From: DAIODI01 sp046349255
GTDB lineage: Bacteria > Pseudomonadota > Alphaproteobacteria > Rhizobiales > Aestuariivirgaceae
Reading direction: 5' to 3'
Length of the DNA: 64,000 nt
Assembly (NCBI GenBank): GCA_046349255.1
Contig: JAXMCR010000005.1
Span: 62,001-126,000, forward strand
Shown here: positions 53,466 through 62,370 of the stretch, in pieces
Position numbering within the stretch: the stretch's first letter is position 1
How the letters are laid out: the number at the start of each line of letters is the position of its first letter
Program-made: the position numbers and the translations under genes
The notes under the pieces: model-generated
Databases searched by the model: none
What the model was told of the DNA's origin: nothing
What the model saw: only the letters and a program-made list of their open reading frames with translations

Positions 53466-55523
53466 ATGTCCAAGACAGCTTCAGCCCACGCGCTGTTCGA
53501 CCGCGCCATCCTCGGCCAGGCAGCAATCGATGCCGTTCGGAAGCTCGATCCCCGCGCGCTTTCGAAGAACTCGGTTATCTTCGTGACCGAAGTCGTTGCC
53601 GCGCTCGTCACCGGCTTCTTCGTGCGCGACTGGCTGGTCGGGAACGGTGAGGCCTGGTTCTCGGGCCAGATCGCAGCGTGGCTCTGGTTCACGGTGCTGT
53701 TCGCCAATTTCGCCGAAGCCGTCGCGGAGGGCCGCGGAAAGGCGCAGGCCGACGCCTTGCGCAAGACGCGGACCGACACGATTGCCAAGCGCCTGCTGTT
53801 GCTCGAGGACAGCGACCGGCTCTACGAGCCCGTCTCCGCGCTCGACCTTACGGAGGGCGACATCGTTCTGGTCGAGGCAGGCGACGTCATCCCGGCCGAC
53901 GGCGAGGTGATCGAAGGCGTGGCCTCCGTCAACGAAGCAGCGATCACGGGCGAGTCTGCGCCGGTGATCCGGGAATCGGGCGGCGACCGCTCGGCGGTGA
54001 CCGGAGGGACCACCGTGTTGTCCGACTGGATCAAGGTGAAGGTGACGGCCGCGCCGGGCAACACGTTCATCGACCGGATGATCGCGCTCGTCGAAGGCGC
54101 GGAACGCAAGAAGACGCCGAACGAACTTGCGCTCTCGGCCCTGCTGGCCGGTATGACGCTGATCTTCCTTATCGCGGTGGTGACGCTCTGGGGACTTGCC
54201 GGCTACTCGAACACGGTGCTGAACGTGACGGTACTCGCCGCGCTCCTTGTGACGCTGATCCCGACGACCATCGGCGGGCTGCTCTCGGCGATCGGCATCG
54301 CCGGCATGGACCGGCTGATCCGCTTCAACGTGATCGCAACCTCGGGCCGGGCGGTCGAGGCCGCTGGCGACGTCGATACCCTGCTCCTCGACAAGACCGG
54401 CACCATCACCTTCGGCAACCGTCTTGCCAGCGACTTCCTGCCCGTCCCCGGCGTATTGGAGAAGGAACTGGCAGAGGCGGCGCTGCTGTCCTCGCTGGCA
54501 GACGAGACGCCGGAAGGCCGTTCCATCGTCGCGCTCTGTCGCTCGCCGCACGGCCTCGTTGAGCCGGACATGGCGGGCCGTCCCGAGGTAGCTACCGTCC
54601 CGTTCTCGGCCACCACGCGCCTGTCCGGCATCGATCTCGGGACCCGGCGCATCCGCAAAGGAGCGGTCGATGCGATCCTGAAGGACATCGGCGTCGGTCC
54701 CCAAGGCGGCCCGGTCGGGTTCCGCGACGCGGTCGAGCGAATATCCCGTACCGGCGGAACGCCCCTCGCCGTGAGCGACGGCGGGAAGCTTCTCGGCGTC
54801 ATCCATCTGAAGGACGTCGTGAAGCCCGACATCAAGGAGCGCTTCAATGCGCTGCGCTCGATGGGCATCCGCACCGTGATGGTGACGGGCGACAACCCGC
54901 TCACAGCCGCAGCGATCGCTTCGGAAGCAGGCGTCGACGACTACATTGCGGAGGCAACGCCGGAGGACAAGCTCGCCTACATCCGCAACGAGCAGAAGGG
55001 CGGCAGGCTCATCGCGATGTGCGGCGACGGCACGAATGATGCCCCGGCGCTCGCCCAGGCCGACGTCGGAGTCGCCATGCAGTCCGGCACGCAGGCAGCG
55101 CGCGAGGCCGGCAACATGGTCGACCTCGACTCGAACCCGACGAAGCTGATCGAGGTGGTCGAAATCGGCAAGCAGTTGCTGATGACCCGCGGTTCGCTCA
55201 CGACTTTCTCGATCGCCAATGACGTTGCGAAGTACTTCGCCATCATTCCCGCGCTGTTCGTGGCGACATACCCGGAGCTTTCCGCCCTGAACGTGATGAA
55301 GCTGGCTTCGCCCGACAGCGCCATCCTGTCGGCGGTGATCTTCAATGCACTCATCATCATGGCGCTGATCCCGCTGGCCCTGAAGGGCGTGGCCTATCGA
55401 CCGGTAGGCGCGGCGGCGCTCCTCCGGCGCAACCTCCTGGTCTACGGGTTGGGCGGGCTGATCGTGCCGTTCATCGGCATCAAGCTCGTCGATCTCGTCG
55501 TTAATGCCCTGCACCTCGCCTGA
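53466..55523 (+). CDS. kdpB: potassium-transporting ATPase subunit B (P-type)
   Basis: The 685-aa P-type ATPase energises KdpA. Visible motifs: TGESAPVI (actuator), phosphorylated D309 in LLLDKTGTITFG, the nucleotide domain, MVTGDNPLTA and GDGTNDAPALAQADVG. The length is normal. The start is ATG 53466; the same frame stays open upstream to 52650, but that is the shadow of kdpA. The gene is followed by kdpC after 11 bases. Confidence 0.97.
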   Translation: MSKTASAHALFDRAILGQAAIDAVRKLDPRALSKNSVIFVTEVVAALVTGFFVRDWLVGNGEAWFSGQIAAWLWFTVLFANFAEAVAEGRGKAQADALRKTRTDTIAKRLLLLEDSDRLYEPVSALDLTEGDIVLVEAGDVIPADGEVIEGVASVNEAAITGESAPVIRESGGDRSAVTGGTTVLSDWIKVKVTAAPGNTFIDRMIALVEGAERKKTPNELALSALLAGMTLIFLIAVVTLWGLAGYSNTVLNVTVLAALLVTLIPTTIGGLLSAIGIAGMDRLIRFNVIATSGRAVEAAGDVDTLLLDKTGTITFGNRLASDFLPVPGVLEKELAEAALLSSLADETPEGRSIVALCRSPHGLVEPDMAGRPEVATVPFSATTRLSGIDLGTRRIRKGAVDAILKDIGVGPQGGPVGFRDAVERISRTGGTPLAVSDGGKLLGVIHLKDVVKPDIKERFNALRSMGIRTVMVTGDNPLTAAAIASEAGVDDYIAEATPEDKLAYIRNEQKGGRLIAMCGDGTNDAPALAQADVGVAMQSGTQAAREAGNMVDLDSNPTKLIEVVEIGKQLLMTRGSLTTFSIANDVAKYFAIIPALFVATYPELSALNVMKLASPDSAILSAVIFNALIIMALIPLALKGVAYRPVGAAALLRRNLLVYGLGGLIVPFIGIKLVDLVVNALHLA

Positions 55524-55534
55524 AGGAACCTGTC

Positions 55535-56101
55535 ATGCTCGCCCATTTCCGCCCCGCATTCGTAATGGTCGTTACGCTGACGCTGCTCACCGGCATCGCA
55601 TACCCCCTGGCGATCACAGGCATAGCCCAGCTTGCATTCCCCGAGCAGGCCAACGGTAGCCAACAGATCGTCGGAGGCAGGCTCGTGGGTTCGTCCCTCA
55701 TCGGTCAGGCGTTCACCTCCGATCGTTACTTCTGGCCGCGGCCGTCTGCTGCCGGCAACGGTTACGACGCCGACGCCTCGTCGGGGTCGAATCTCGGCCC
55801 GACATCGCAAAAGCTGATGGACCGCATCAAGGCCGACGTTGCACGCCTTGCATCCGTCGATGGCCCTTCGGCCGTACCGGCCGATGCCGTGATGGCTTCC
55901 GCGAGCGGTCTCGACCCGCACATTTCCCCTGCCTTCGCACTGTCGCAGACGGCGCGCGTGGCCAAAACGCGGGGCATTCCTGAAACCGTGGTACGCGCGC
56001 TCGTCACGCGCTTGACGGAAACTCCGGCAGCCGGCGTGTTCGGTGAACCCCAGGTCAATGTTCTTCGTCTCAACCTCGCGCTTGATCGGTTAAACTCGTG
56101 A
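55535..56101 (+). CDS. kdpC: potassium-transporting ATPase subunit C
   Basis: The 188-aa protein has one N-terminal membrane helix (FVMVVTLTLLTGIAYPLAITGIAQ in outline) and a periplasmic domain with the KdpC hallmarks IGQAFTSDRYFWPRPSA, ASGSNLGPTS, VPADAVMASASGLDPHISPAFA and INVLRLNLAL-like ending (VNVLRLNLALD). It is a structural subunit of the KdpFABC pump. Confidence 0.96.
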   Translation: MLAHFRPAFVMVVTLTLLTGIAYPLAITGIAQLAFPEQANGSQQIVGGRLVGSSLIGQAFTSDRYFWPRPSAAGNGYDADASSGSNLGPTSQKLMDRIKADVARLASVDGPSAVPADAVMASASGLDPHISPAFALSQTARVAKTRGIPETVVRALVTRLTETPAAGVFGEPQVNVLRLNLALDRLNS

Positions 56102-56102
56102 C

Positions 56103-58766
56103 ATGGCGGATGCCGGCGACAGACGACCCTCCCCTGATGCGCTGCTGGAACTCGCGCGCAAAGAAGGCCGCGGCCGGCTGAAGATCTTTCTCGGCGCTTC
56201 ACCCGGCGTCGGGAAGACGTATGCCATGCTCTCCGCCGCCCAGCGCCTGAGGGCCGAGGGGCGCGACGTGGTCGTCGGCGTCGTGGAGACCCATGGACGC
56301 CCGGAGACGGCAGCCCTGCTTGCCGGGCTGGAGGTTCTGCCCCGCCGAGTAGTCGACTACCGCGGCCACGTGCTCATGGAATTCGACCTGGATGCGGCGT
56401 TGGCGCGGCGGCCAGACCTCGTCATCGTCGACGAACTCGCCCACACCAATGCACCCGAGAGCCGCCACCCGAAGCGATACCAGGACGTCGAGGAGCTGCT
56501 GGCGGCGGGCATCAATGTATGGACGGCCCTCAACATCCAGCATCTTGAAAGCCTGTCCGACGTCGTTGCCGCGATCACGGGCGTCAAGGTGCGTGAGCGG
56601 GTTCCCGACACGGTCCTTGAAGCGTCCGACGATGTGGTGGTCGTCGACATCACGCCCGACGAGCTGATCGAGCGGCTGAAGAACGGCAAGGTCTATCTGC
56701 CGGAGAACGCCCGCCGCGCCGCCGACAACTTCCTCAAGCCTGGAAACCTGACGGCCCTGCGCGAGCTTGCGCTGCGCCGGACGGCGGAGCGCGTCGACGA
56801 CCAGATGGTCGATTACCTCCGGCGCAACGCGATCGAAGGGCCCTGGCCTGCGGCGGAGCGCGTGCTCGTCTGCGTCGGCGACGACCAGCTTTCCGAGAAG
56901 GTGGTCCGGGTAGCAGCGCGGATCGCGAGCACGCTGAACGCCGATTGGCTTGCGGTACACGTGGCACGCCCGCAAGAGCGCGCCGGTCCCGTACAGATCG
57001 ATGAGGTGATGGCGCTGGCAACCCGGCTGGGGGCGGATGTGCGGCGCGTCACAGGCTCGGACATCGCCGGCGAGCTTTTGCGGCTGGCCGCCCAGGAGAA
57101 CATAACGCAGATCGTGATTGGTCACGCTGGGAACGGCGGGTGGAGCAGGCTGTTTCGCCGCCCGCTGCCAGATGACCTCGTACGACGGGCGAGCGGCGTT
57201 TCCGTCCATGTGATAACTGGCGAGAATTCGGCCAGAAAGTCGGTGCGGCAGGAATTCTCGGCGAGAAGCTGGCCGCTGGGGTTGACGACGCAGGGGTTTG
57301 CGGCAGCGGGCGGCGCGGTCGTCCTTGCAGGGCTTGCCAGCAAGGCGCTCGTGCACTTCCTGAAGCTGCCGAACCTGTCGATGATCTTCCTTACCGCGGT
57401 GCTCTTCTGCGCGGTGACGTACGGCACAGCGAGCGCCGTCGTCGCCGCGGCGCTCTCGTTCCTGGCCTACAACTTCTTTTTCATCGAGCCGCTCTACACG
57501 CTGACGGTGGCTAGTCCGCACGAGTTCCTGGCCCTCGTCATGTTCCTGCTGGTCGCGGTGCTCACCGGCAGTCTCGCCGGCCGCGTGCGCGCGCAATCCG
57601 ACGCGGCGCTCGCCCGCGTCCGGCAGATCGAGGCTCTTTACGATCTCTCGCACAAGCTCTCGGCGACAACGAAGCTCGACGACGTCATCTGGATCATCGC
57701 AACGCGCGTCGCGGCAACCGTCAGGGGCCAGTCGATCGTGCTGCTGCCGGAAAAGGGCGAGGTTGCTATCGTGGCGGCAATGCCGCCGGAAGATACGCTC
57801 GGCGCCGCCGACTGGACTGCGGCGCGTTGGGCCTTTGCTCATGGCGAGGCGGCCGGGTGGAAGTCGACGACCTTGCCCAACGCCCGCTTCCAGTATCGCC
57901 CGCTACGGGCGGCCGGGGCGACAGTGGGGGTGGTCGGCGTGCGGCCCGAGGGCGATGTGCTGTCGGAGGAATCGGTGCGCATGCTCGAGGCGCTGCTGAA
58001 CCAGTTCGCCGTCGCCATCGAGCGGATCCGGCTCGGGGACGAAGCCACCGAAGCACGCACGAATGCGGAAACGGAGCGGTTGCGCTCGGCGCTCCTCTCT
58101 TCGCTGTCGCATGACCTTCGCACGCCGCTTTCCTCGATCCTCGGCTCGGTGACGACACTGCGGGCGCTGGGCTCGAAGCTCCGGAAACCGGCGCGCGACG
58201 ACCTCCTCGCGACGATCGAGGAGGAAGCCACTCGGCTGTCCCGCTTCGTCTCAAACCTCCTCGACATGACCAAGATCGAATCGGGGGCACTCGCTGGCGG
58301 TGGACATACCTTCGACCTCGTCGACGTGGTCGCGGCTGCAGTTCGGCGCGGGCGCGCGACGTGGCCCGGTCGGCGGATTGATTTCGCTTCCCCCGCGCAA
58401 TCCATCGCGGCGCGCGGCGATGCGGCGCTCGTCGAGCAACTCGTCTTCAATCTACTCGACAACGCGCACAAGTACTCGCCGCCGGGATCGCCGATCCACG
58501 TTTCGCTCTACAGCGCCGGCACAGAAGCGAAGCTCATCGTTGAGGACGAGGGACTTGGCATACCTCCTGAAGATCTGGAGCGCGTCTTCGAGAAGTTTTA
58601 TCGCGTGAAGGCTGGCGACGGCCGGCCACCCGGCACTGGCCTCGGTCTAGCCATCTGCCGGGGAATCGCAACATCCATGGGCGGTAACGTGGCGGCCGAA
58701 AGCCCGGTACGGGATGGCCGCGGAACTCGCCTCGTCGTACGACTGCCGGCGGAGGCCACCTCGTGA
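56103..58766 (+). CDS. kdpD: KdpD sensor histidine kinase
   Basis: The 887-aa kinase has an N-terminal KdpD domain with the Walker A-like GASPGVGKT (about 31-39), a universal-stress-protein domain (about 255-370), four closely spaced membrane segments (about 395-500), a GAF-like domain, and a kinase core with the phosphorylated H670 in LSHDLRTPLSS, N-box FNLLDNAHKYSP and G-box motifs DEGLGIPPED and GTGLGLAI. It senses potassium limitation or turgor and phosphorylates KdpE. It starts one base after the kdpC stop. Confidence 0.96.
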   Translation: MADAGDRRPSPDALLELARKEGRGRLKIFLGASPGVGKTYAMLSAAQRLRAEGRDVVVGVVETHGRPETAALLAGLEVLPRRVVDYRGHVLMEFDLDAALARRPDLVIVDELAHTNAPESRHPKRYQDVEELLAAGINVWTALNIQHLESLSDVVAAITGVKVRERVPDTVLEASDDVVVVDITPDELIERLKNGKVYLPENARRAADNFLKPGNLTALRELALRRTAERVDDQMVDYLRRNAIEGPWPAAERVLVCVGDDQLSEKVVRVAARIASTLNADWLAVHVARPQERAGPVQIDEVMALATRLGADVRRVTGSDIAGELLRLAAQENITQIVIGHAGNGGWSRLFRRPLPDDLVRRASGVSVHVITGENSARKSVRQEFSARSWPLGLTTQGFAAAGGAVVLAGLASKALVHFLKLPNLSMIFLTAVLFCAVTYGTASAVVAAALSFLAYNFFFIEPLYTLTVASPHEFLALVMFLLVAVLTGSLAGRVRAQSDAALARVRQIEALYDLSHKLSATTKLDDVIWIIATRVAATVRGQSIVLLPEKGEVAIVAAMPPEDTLGAADWTAARWAFAHGEAAGWKSTTLPNARFQYRPLRAAGATVGVVGVRPEGDVLSEESVRMLEALLNQFAVAIERIRLGDEATEARTNAETERLRSALLSSLSHDLRTPLSSILGSVTTLRALGSKLRKPARDDLLATIEEEATRLSRFVSNLLDMTKIESGALAGGGHTFDLVDVVAAAVRRGRATWPGRRIDFASPAQSIAARGDAALVEQLVFNLLDNAHKYSPPGSPIHVSLYSAGTEAKLIVEDEGLGIPPEDLERVFEKFYRVKAGDGRPPGTGLGLAICRGIATSMGGNVAAESPVRDGRGTRLVVRLPAEATS

Positions 58767-59446
58767 CAAAGCCGATGGTGCTGGTCGTGGACGACGAGCC
58801 ACAGATCCTGCGCGTACTGCGCCACGGGCTGCAGGCGGGAGGCTACCGGGTGGCGACGGCGGATACCGCCGCAGCCGCGTTCCGCGAAGCGGCGTCCTGC
58901 CGTCCAGACGTCATCGTGCTCGATCTCGGCCTGCCCGACCGCGACGGCAAGGACGTGATAGCGGAGGTGCGGAGAGCCTCGCAGGTGCCGATCATCGTGC
59001 TGTCGGCCCGCGACCGCGAGCAGGAGAAGATCGCCGCCCTCGACCTCGGCGCCGACGACTACATCAACAAGCCGTTCGGGATCGGCGAGCTGATGGCTCG
59101 GATTCGGACGGCGCTCAGACATCGTCCAGCTGAACCGAATGACGTCATCACGGTCGGTGCGATTACAATCGACATCGCCCGTCACCGGGTGACCCGCGAC
59201 GGAGTTGCGGTGCATCTGACACCGAAGGAATTCGGTCTGCTGGAACTTCTCGCGCGACACGCCGACCGCGTGCTCACGCATCGCCAGATTATGGTCTCCG
59301 TATGGGGACCGGCGCATACAGAGGACGTGCAGTACCTGCGTGTCCTCATCGGGCAATTGCGTCAGAAGATCGAGCATGACCCGCAGTCCCCCAGCCTCAT
59401 AACAACGGAACCCGGCCTCGGCTACCGCTTCAATGCATGCGCGTAG
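58763..59446 (+). CDS. kdpE: KdpE response regulator
   Basis: The 227-aa OmpR-type regulator has a receiver domain with acidic D10/D11 (VLVVDDEPQ), phospho-acceptor D54 (IVLDLGLPDRDG) and K in INKPFG, then a winged-helix DNA-binding domain ending GYRFNACA. The start is GTG 58763, overlapping the kdpD stop (GTGA), so the pair is coupled. It activates kdp transcription when phosphorylated. The position of kdpDE after kdpC in one operon is common. Confidence 0.95.
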   Translation: MTKPMVLVVDDEPQILRVLRHGLQAGGYRVATADTAAAAFREAASCRPDVIVLDLGLPDRDGKDVIAEVRRASQVPIIVLSARDREQEKIAALDLGADDYINKPFGIGELMARIRTALRHRPAEPNDVITVGAITIDIARHRVTRDGVAVHLTPKEFGLLELLARHADRVLTHRQIMVSVWGPAHTEDVQYLRVLIGQLRQKIEHDPQSPSLITTEPGLGYRFNACA

Positions 59447-59589
59447 TTGTCGACATCCCCTTTGGTTCGTACCTTAGCCCATCGCCGAGGCCTGTGCAGT
59501 TGGAGCGTCGATGCGACCGGCCACTGAAGAAGAACACGACTATGGACACCCGACCGAGTCCCCGTATCTGTTCCGTCGACCGTTGCGGA

Positions 59590-60177
59590 TCAGAAATGAT
59601 CTATTGGATCGTGGCCTGTCGCGTGGTCCCGCATGTGCGAGACCGAAGCCCATGCTTTTGGCTCATTCGATAAGCAGCCCGAGTTCCTCTCGAAGACGAA
59701 CTTCCCTGCGGCTTTCCACCCTTTTTTGCAGGTGGTGGCCACGAACAGGAATGTGAACGTGCTCTTGCTGGCTCCCGCCGGACCGAGTACAGCCGTACTT
59801 GATCCCGCGACAAGACGCGGGAAGACCGCCACGCCGCCGCGACGGAAGGTGAAATCTTGATGGCCGCCGTTGAAGGCCTGCCCATGGTACTTCGAGACGT
59901 GCAGGCGTCGCCGCTCGGTCCCGTAGACCGGCGCGAGCTGCTCCAGAACGATCACCACGTGGGCGACGCTGTGGGCCGCTTTGTCGTAGCTTTCTGTAGT
60001 CCGGTCATCAAGCATCAGCCCTGTCGAGCCGTGTCGGGCGAAGTAAGGCTTGAGCGCGAGGATCTGGCGTCGGTAGCTCAAGGAACGCTGGGCCGGCCAC
60101 CGTCCGTTGATGTTGGCCAATGTCCCTCGCGTTAGGGATTTTTCCCGCCAACCGTCGGATTCCGGCCCGCGCATCAC
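59590..60177 (-). pseudogene. KaiC-like ATPase relic
   Basis: The minus frame is a fragment of a KaiC/RecA-like ATPase. It holds SLSYRRQILALKPYFARHG, GLMLDDRT, HSVAHVVIVLEQLAP, YGTERRRLHVSKY, GGHQDFTFRRGGVAVFPRLVA, then jumps directly to GSSTAVLGPAGASKSTFTF, the P-loop of the second KaiC domain. About 30 residues of linker are missing and the remainder past about FVFERNSG is unrelated. The first-domain P-loop and the C-terminus are absent. The 750 bases between kdpE and the LacI gene contain no other gene. Confidence 0.65.
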
Positions 60178-60183
60178 CCGGCT

Positions 60184-60197
60184 TGCAAACGTTTACA
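60184..60197. promoter_or_regulatory. LacI-type operator
   Basis: The 14-base sequence TGCAAACGTTTACA is a near-perfect dyad centred on CG (half-sites TGCAAAC / TGTAAAC), matching the classic operator of LacI/GalR proteins. It overlaps the ATG at 60197, the start I would otherwise assign to the LacI gene. It points to autoregulation of that gene and to a translation start further downstream. Confidence 0.65.
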
Positions 60198-61318
60198 TGG
60201 GGCATTATTGCTCTAACCCAGCCCTCCGAAACTGGCCAAAAGACTTGAAAAAGCTGCAGGATGCGAACAATACCTCGGGCATTCGACGTGCGACCGTTCA
60301 CGATGTTGCGCAGCGGGCCGAAGTGTCGATCGCAACGGTGTCTCGCGCGCTGAACACTCCGCAAATGGTGCGGCCGGAGGTTCGCGACCGGATTTTCAAG
60401 GCGGCAGCGGAACTCGATTACACGGCGAACTCCATTGGCAAGGCCTTGCGCCGTAGGCGCACGCAGATCATCGGCACGCTCGTGCCGGCCCTGAACGACC
60501 CCCTCTTTTCGGAAGTCGCGAACGGGGTGCAACAGGCGCTCGCCCAGGATGGTTACGTCGGCTTCCTGCAGACGTCCGGATTCGACAACCGCCGCCTCTT
60601 CGAGCAGGCCAAGCACATGATCGACGGTGGCGCCGAAGGCCTTCTCGTGTTCGGCCGCATCGACGACCAGCGGCTGCTCGACCATGCGGCCCAGCGCGGG
60701 TTTCCGCTTCTGTCGATTTATTCCTATGACCGGACCAGCACTGTTCCCGCCGTCGGAATCGATAATGCACGGGCGACCCAGCAACTGATCGACGTGCTGC
60801 GAGAGCTTGGCCATCGCCAGATTGCAATGATCAGCGGCGACACCGATGGCAATGATCGCCAGGCCGCGCGCGCTGCGGCCTACGGCGAACGGATGACAGA
60901 ACTCGGCTCTCCAATTGCGCTGGAGGTGCTCAAGACGGGCGATGAGCTTTCGGGATCGGTCGCGGCGCTGCATCGCCTGCTGGAGCACCACGACGAGACC
61001 ACAGCGATTATCTGCAATCGCGACAACATCGCCTTTGCCGTCCTCTCCGAATGCCGAAGGCTGGGTATCGAGGTGCCGGAGAAACTCTCCGTGACCGGCT
61101 TCGATGACCTGAGCTTTGCGCCGCTGCTCGACCCGTCACTGACGGCAGTCTCCGTTCCGGCCGAACAGATCGGGCGGCTCGCGGCAAAGGCCATGATGAG
61201 CTTCCTGGAGAACGGCGAGCCGCTGACGTCGGTCTGCCTGGACACGGAAGTCGTCGTTCGCGGATCGACTGCCAGGCCGCGTCGCAGTCGCCGACTGCGG
61301 CCCGGACCTCCTCCCTGA
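60197..61318 (+). CDS. LacI-family transcriptional regulator
   Basis: The protein of about 370 aa has the LacI helix-turn-helix TVHDVAQRAEVSIATVSRALN, hinge helix region and a periplasmic-binding-type effector domain (GTLVPALNDPLFSEVANGVQQAL, GFDDLSFAPLLDPSLTAVSVP). The start is unsure: ATG 60197 overlaps a LacI operator, and TTG 60245 would begin 17 residues before the helix-turn-helix. The frame is also open up to 60107, through the KaiC relic, which I reject. It precedes the proline-racemase-family gene by 26 bases and probably controls it in answer to a sugar or amino-acid derivative. Confidence 0.87.
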   Translation: MGHYCSNPALRNWPKDLKKLQDANNTSGIRRATVHDVAQRAEVSIATVSRALNTPQMVRPEVRDRIFKAAAELDYTANSIGKALRRRRTQIIGTLVPALNDPLFSEVANGVQQALAQDGYVGFLQTSGFDNRRLFEQAKHMIDGGAEGLLVFGRIDDQRLLDHAAQRGFPLLSIYSYDRTSTVPAVGIDNARATQQLIDVLRELGHRQIAMISGDTDGNDRQAARAAAYGERMTELGSPIALEVLKTGDELSGSVAALHRLLEHHDETTAIICNRDNIAFAVLSECRRLGIEVPEKLSVTGFDDLSFAPLLDPSLTAVSVPAEQIGRLAAKAMMSFLENGEPLTSVCLDTEVVVRGSTARPRRSRRLRPGPPP

Positions 61319-61344
61319 TCTCCAAACCCTCAACAGGAGCCTCC

Positions 61345-62367
61345 ATGCGTTTCTCGAGAATGATCAACGTGGTGAGTGCGCACGCGGCCGGCGAAGGCAA
61401 CGACGTCATTACGGGCGGCGTTTTCGCGGTGCCTGGCGGCACGATGTTCGAGAAGATGCAGTGGCTTCAGGAAAAGGGCGACGATCTCCGCCAGTTCCTG
61501 CTCAACGATCCGCGCGGCAAGGTCTCGCTGTGCATGAACCTGCTCTTGCCGAGCAACAACCCGGCGGCCGCACTCGGCTACGTGATCATGGAGTCCGACT
61601 ACTACGTGCCGATGTCCGGCACGAATACGATCTGCACCGTGACGGCGATCCTCGAAACCGGGATCCTGCCGATGCACGAGCCGGAGACGCGTATCGTGCT
61701 CGAGGCGCCTGCAGGGCTCATCCCGATCGTCGCGAAGTGCCGGAACGGGAAGGTTGAAAGCGTCACCTTCAGCAACGTGCCGTCGTTCGTATTCGCGACC
61801 GACCGCACCATCGACGTGCCGGGCCTCGGCGAACTCACCGTCGACGTCGCCTACGGCGGCATGATCTACGTCATCGTCGATGCGGCCACCGTCGGCTTCA
61901 AGGTCGAGCCCCCGGAAGCTGCCGCGATGGTGGAGCTTGGGGAACGGATCAAGCTCGCTGCCGCGGAGCAGATTCCGGCGGTCCATCCGGAGAACCCGGA
62001 GATCCACACGATCAACCAGACGCTGTTTGCCGGCCCCCTCGAGCAGACGGCGGAGGGCAAGCGATCGCGTAACGGCGTGATCGTGTCGCCCGGCCGGCTC
62101 GACCGCTCGCCCTGCGGCACGGGGACGAGCGCGCGACTGGCGCTCCTCCACCAGAAGGGGCTGATCAAGACCGGAGAGACGTTCGTGCACGTATCGATCC
62201 TCGACACGGAGTTTCGCGGCGTCGTCACGGCTGAAACCGTCTGCGGCGGGGTTCCTGCGGTGTCTACCTCGATCACCGGGCAGGCGTGGATTACCGGCTT
62301 CCACCAGCATGTGCTCGACCCGACCGATCCGTTCCCGACCGGCTATCGCCTGAACGACACCTGGTAG
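61345..62367 (+). CDS. proline racemase-family enzyme (hydroxyproline epimerase/dehydratase-like)
   Basis: The 340-aa protein has the proline racemase two-lobed fold. At the first catalytic position the usual MCGH reads PMSGTNT, so a serine (S91) replaces cysteine; the second catalytic cysteine is C257 in DRSPCGTGTSA. Family members with changed catalytic pairs act as 4-hydroxyproline 2-epimerases or 3-hydroxyproline dehydratases, so classic proline racemase activity is doubtful. An AGGAG ribosome-binding site lies about seven bases before ATG 61345. It converges with the GMC gene with only three bases between stop codons. Confidence 0.88.
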   Translation: MRFSRMINVVSAHAAGEGNDVITGGVFAVPGGTMFEKMQWLQEKGDDLRQFLLNDPRGKVSLCMNLLLPSNNPAAALGYVIMESDYYVPMSGTNTICTVTAILETGILPMHEPETRIVLEAPAGLIPIVAKCRNGKVESVTFSNVPSFVFATDRTIDVPGLGELTVDVAYGGMIYVIVDAATVGFKVEPPEAAAMVELGERIKLAAAEQIPAVHPENPEIHTINQTLFAGPLEQTAEGKRSRNGVIVSPGRLDRSPCGTGTSARLALLHQKGLIKTGETFVHVSILDTEFRGVVTAETVCGGVPAVSTSITGQAWITGFHQHVLDPTDPFPTGYRLNDTW

Positions 62368-62370
62368 GAC

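Noticed and set aside
51778..55514. Long minus-strand open frames (582 and 677 codons) opposite kdpA and kdpB
   Set aside because: They are codon-position shadows of the high-G+C kdp genes: composition is Arg/His/Glu/Asp-rich repeats without domains, and kdpA and kdpB are certain.
60107..60196. Longer start for the LacI gene
   Set aside because: It would run through the KaiC relic and the operator, and its residues have no family similarity.
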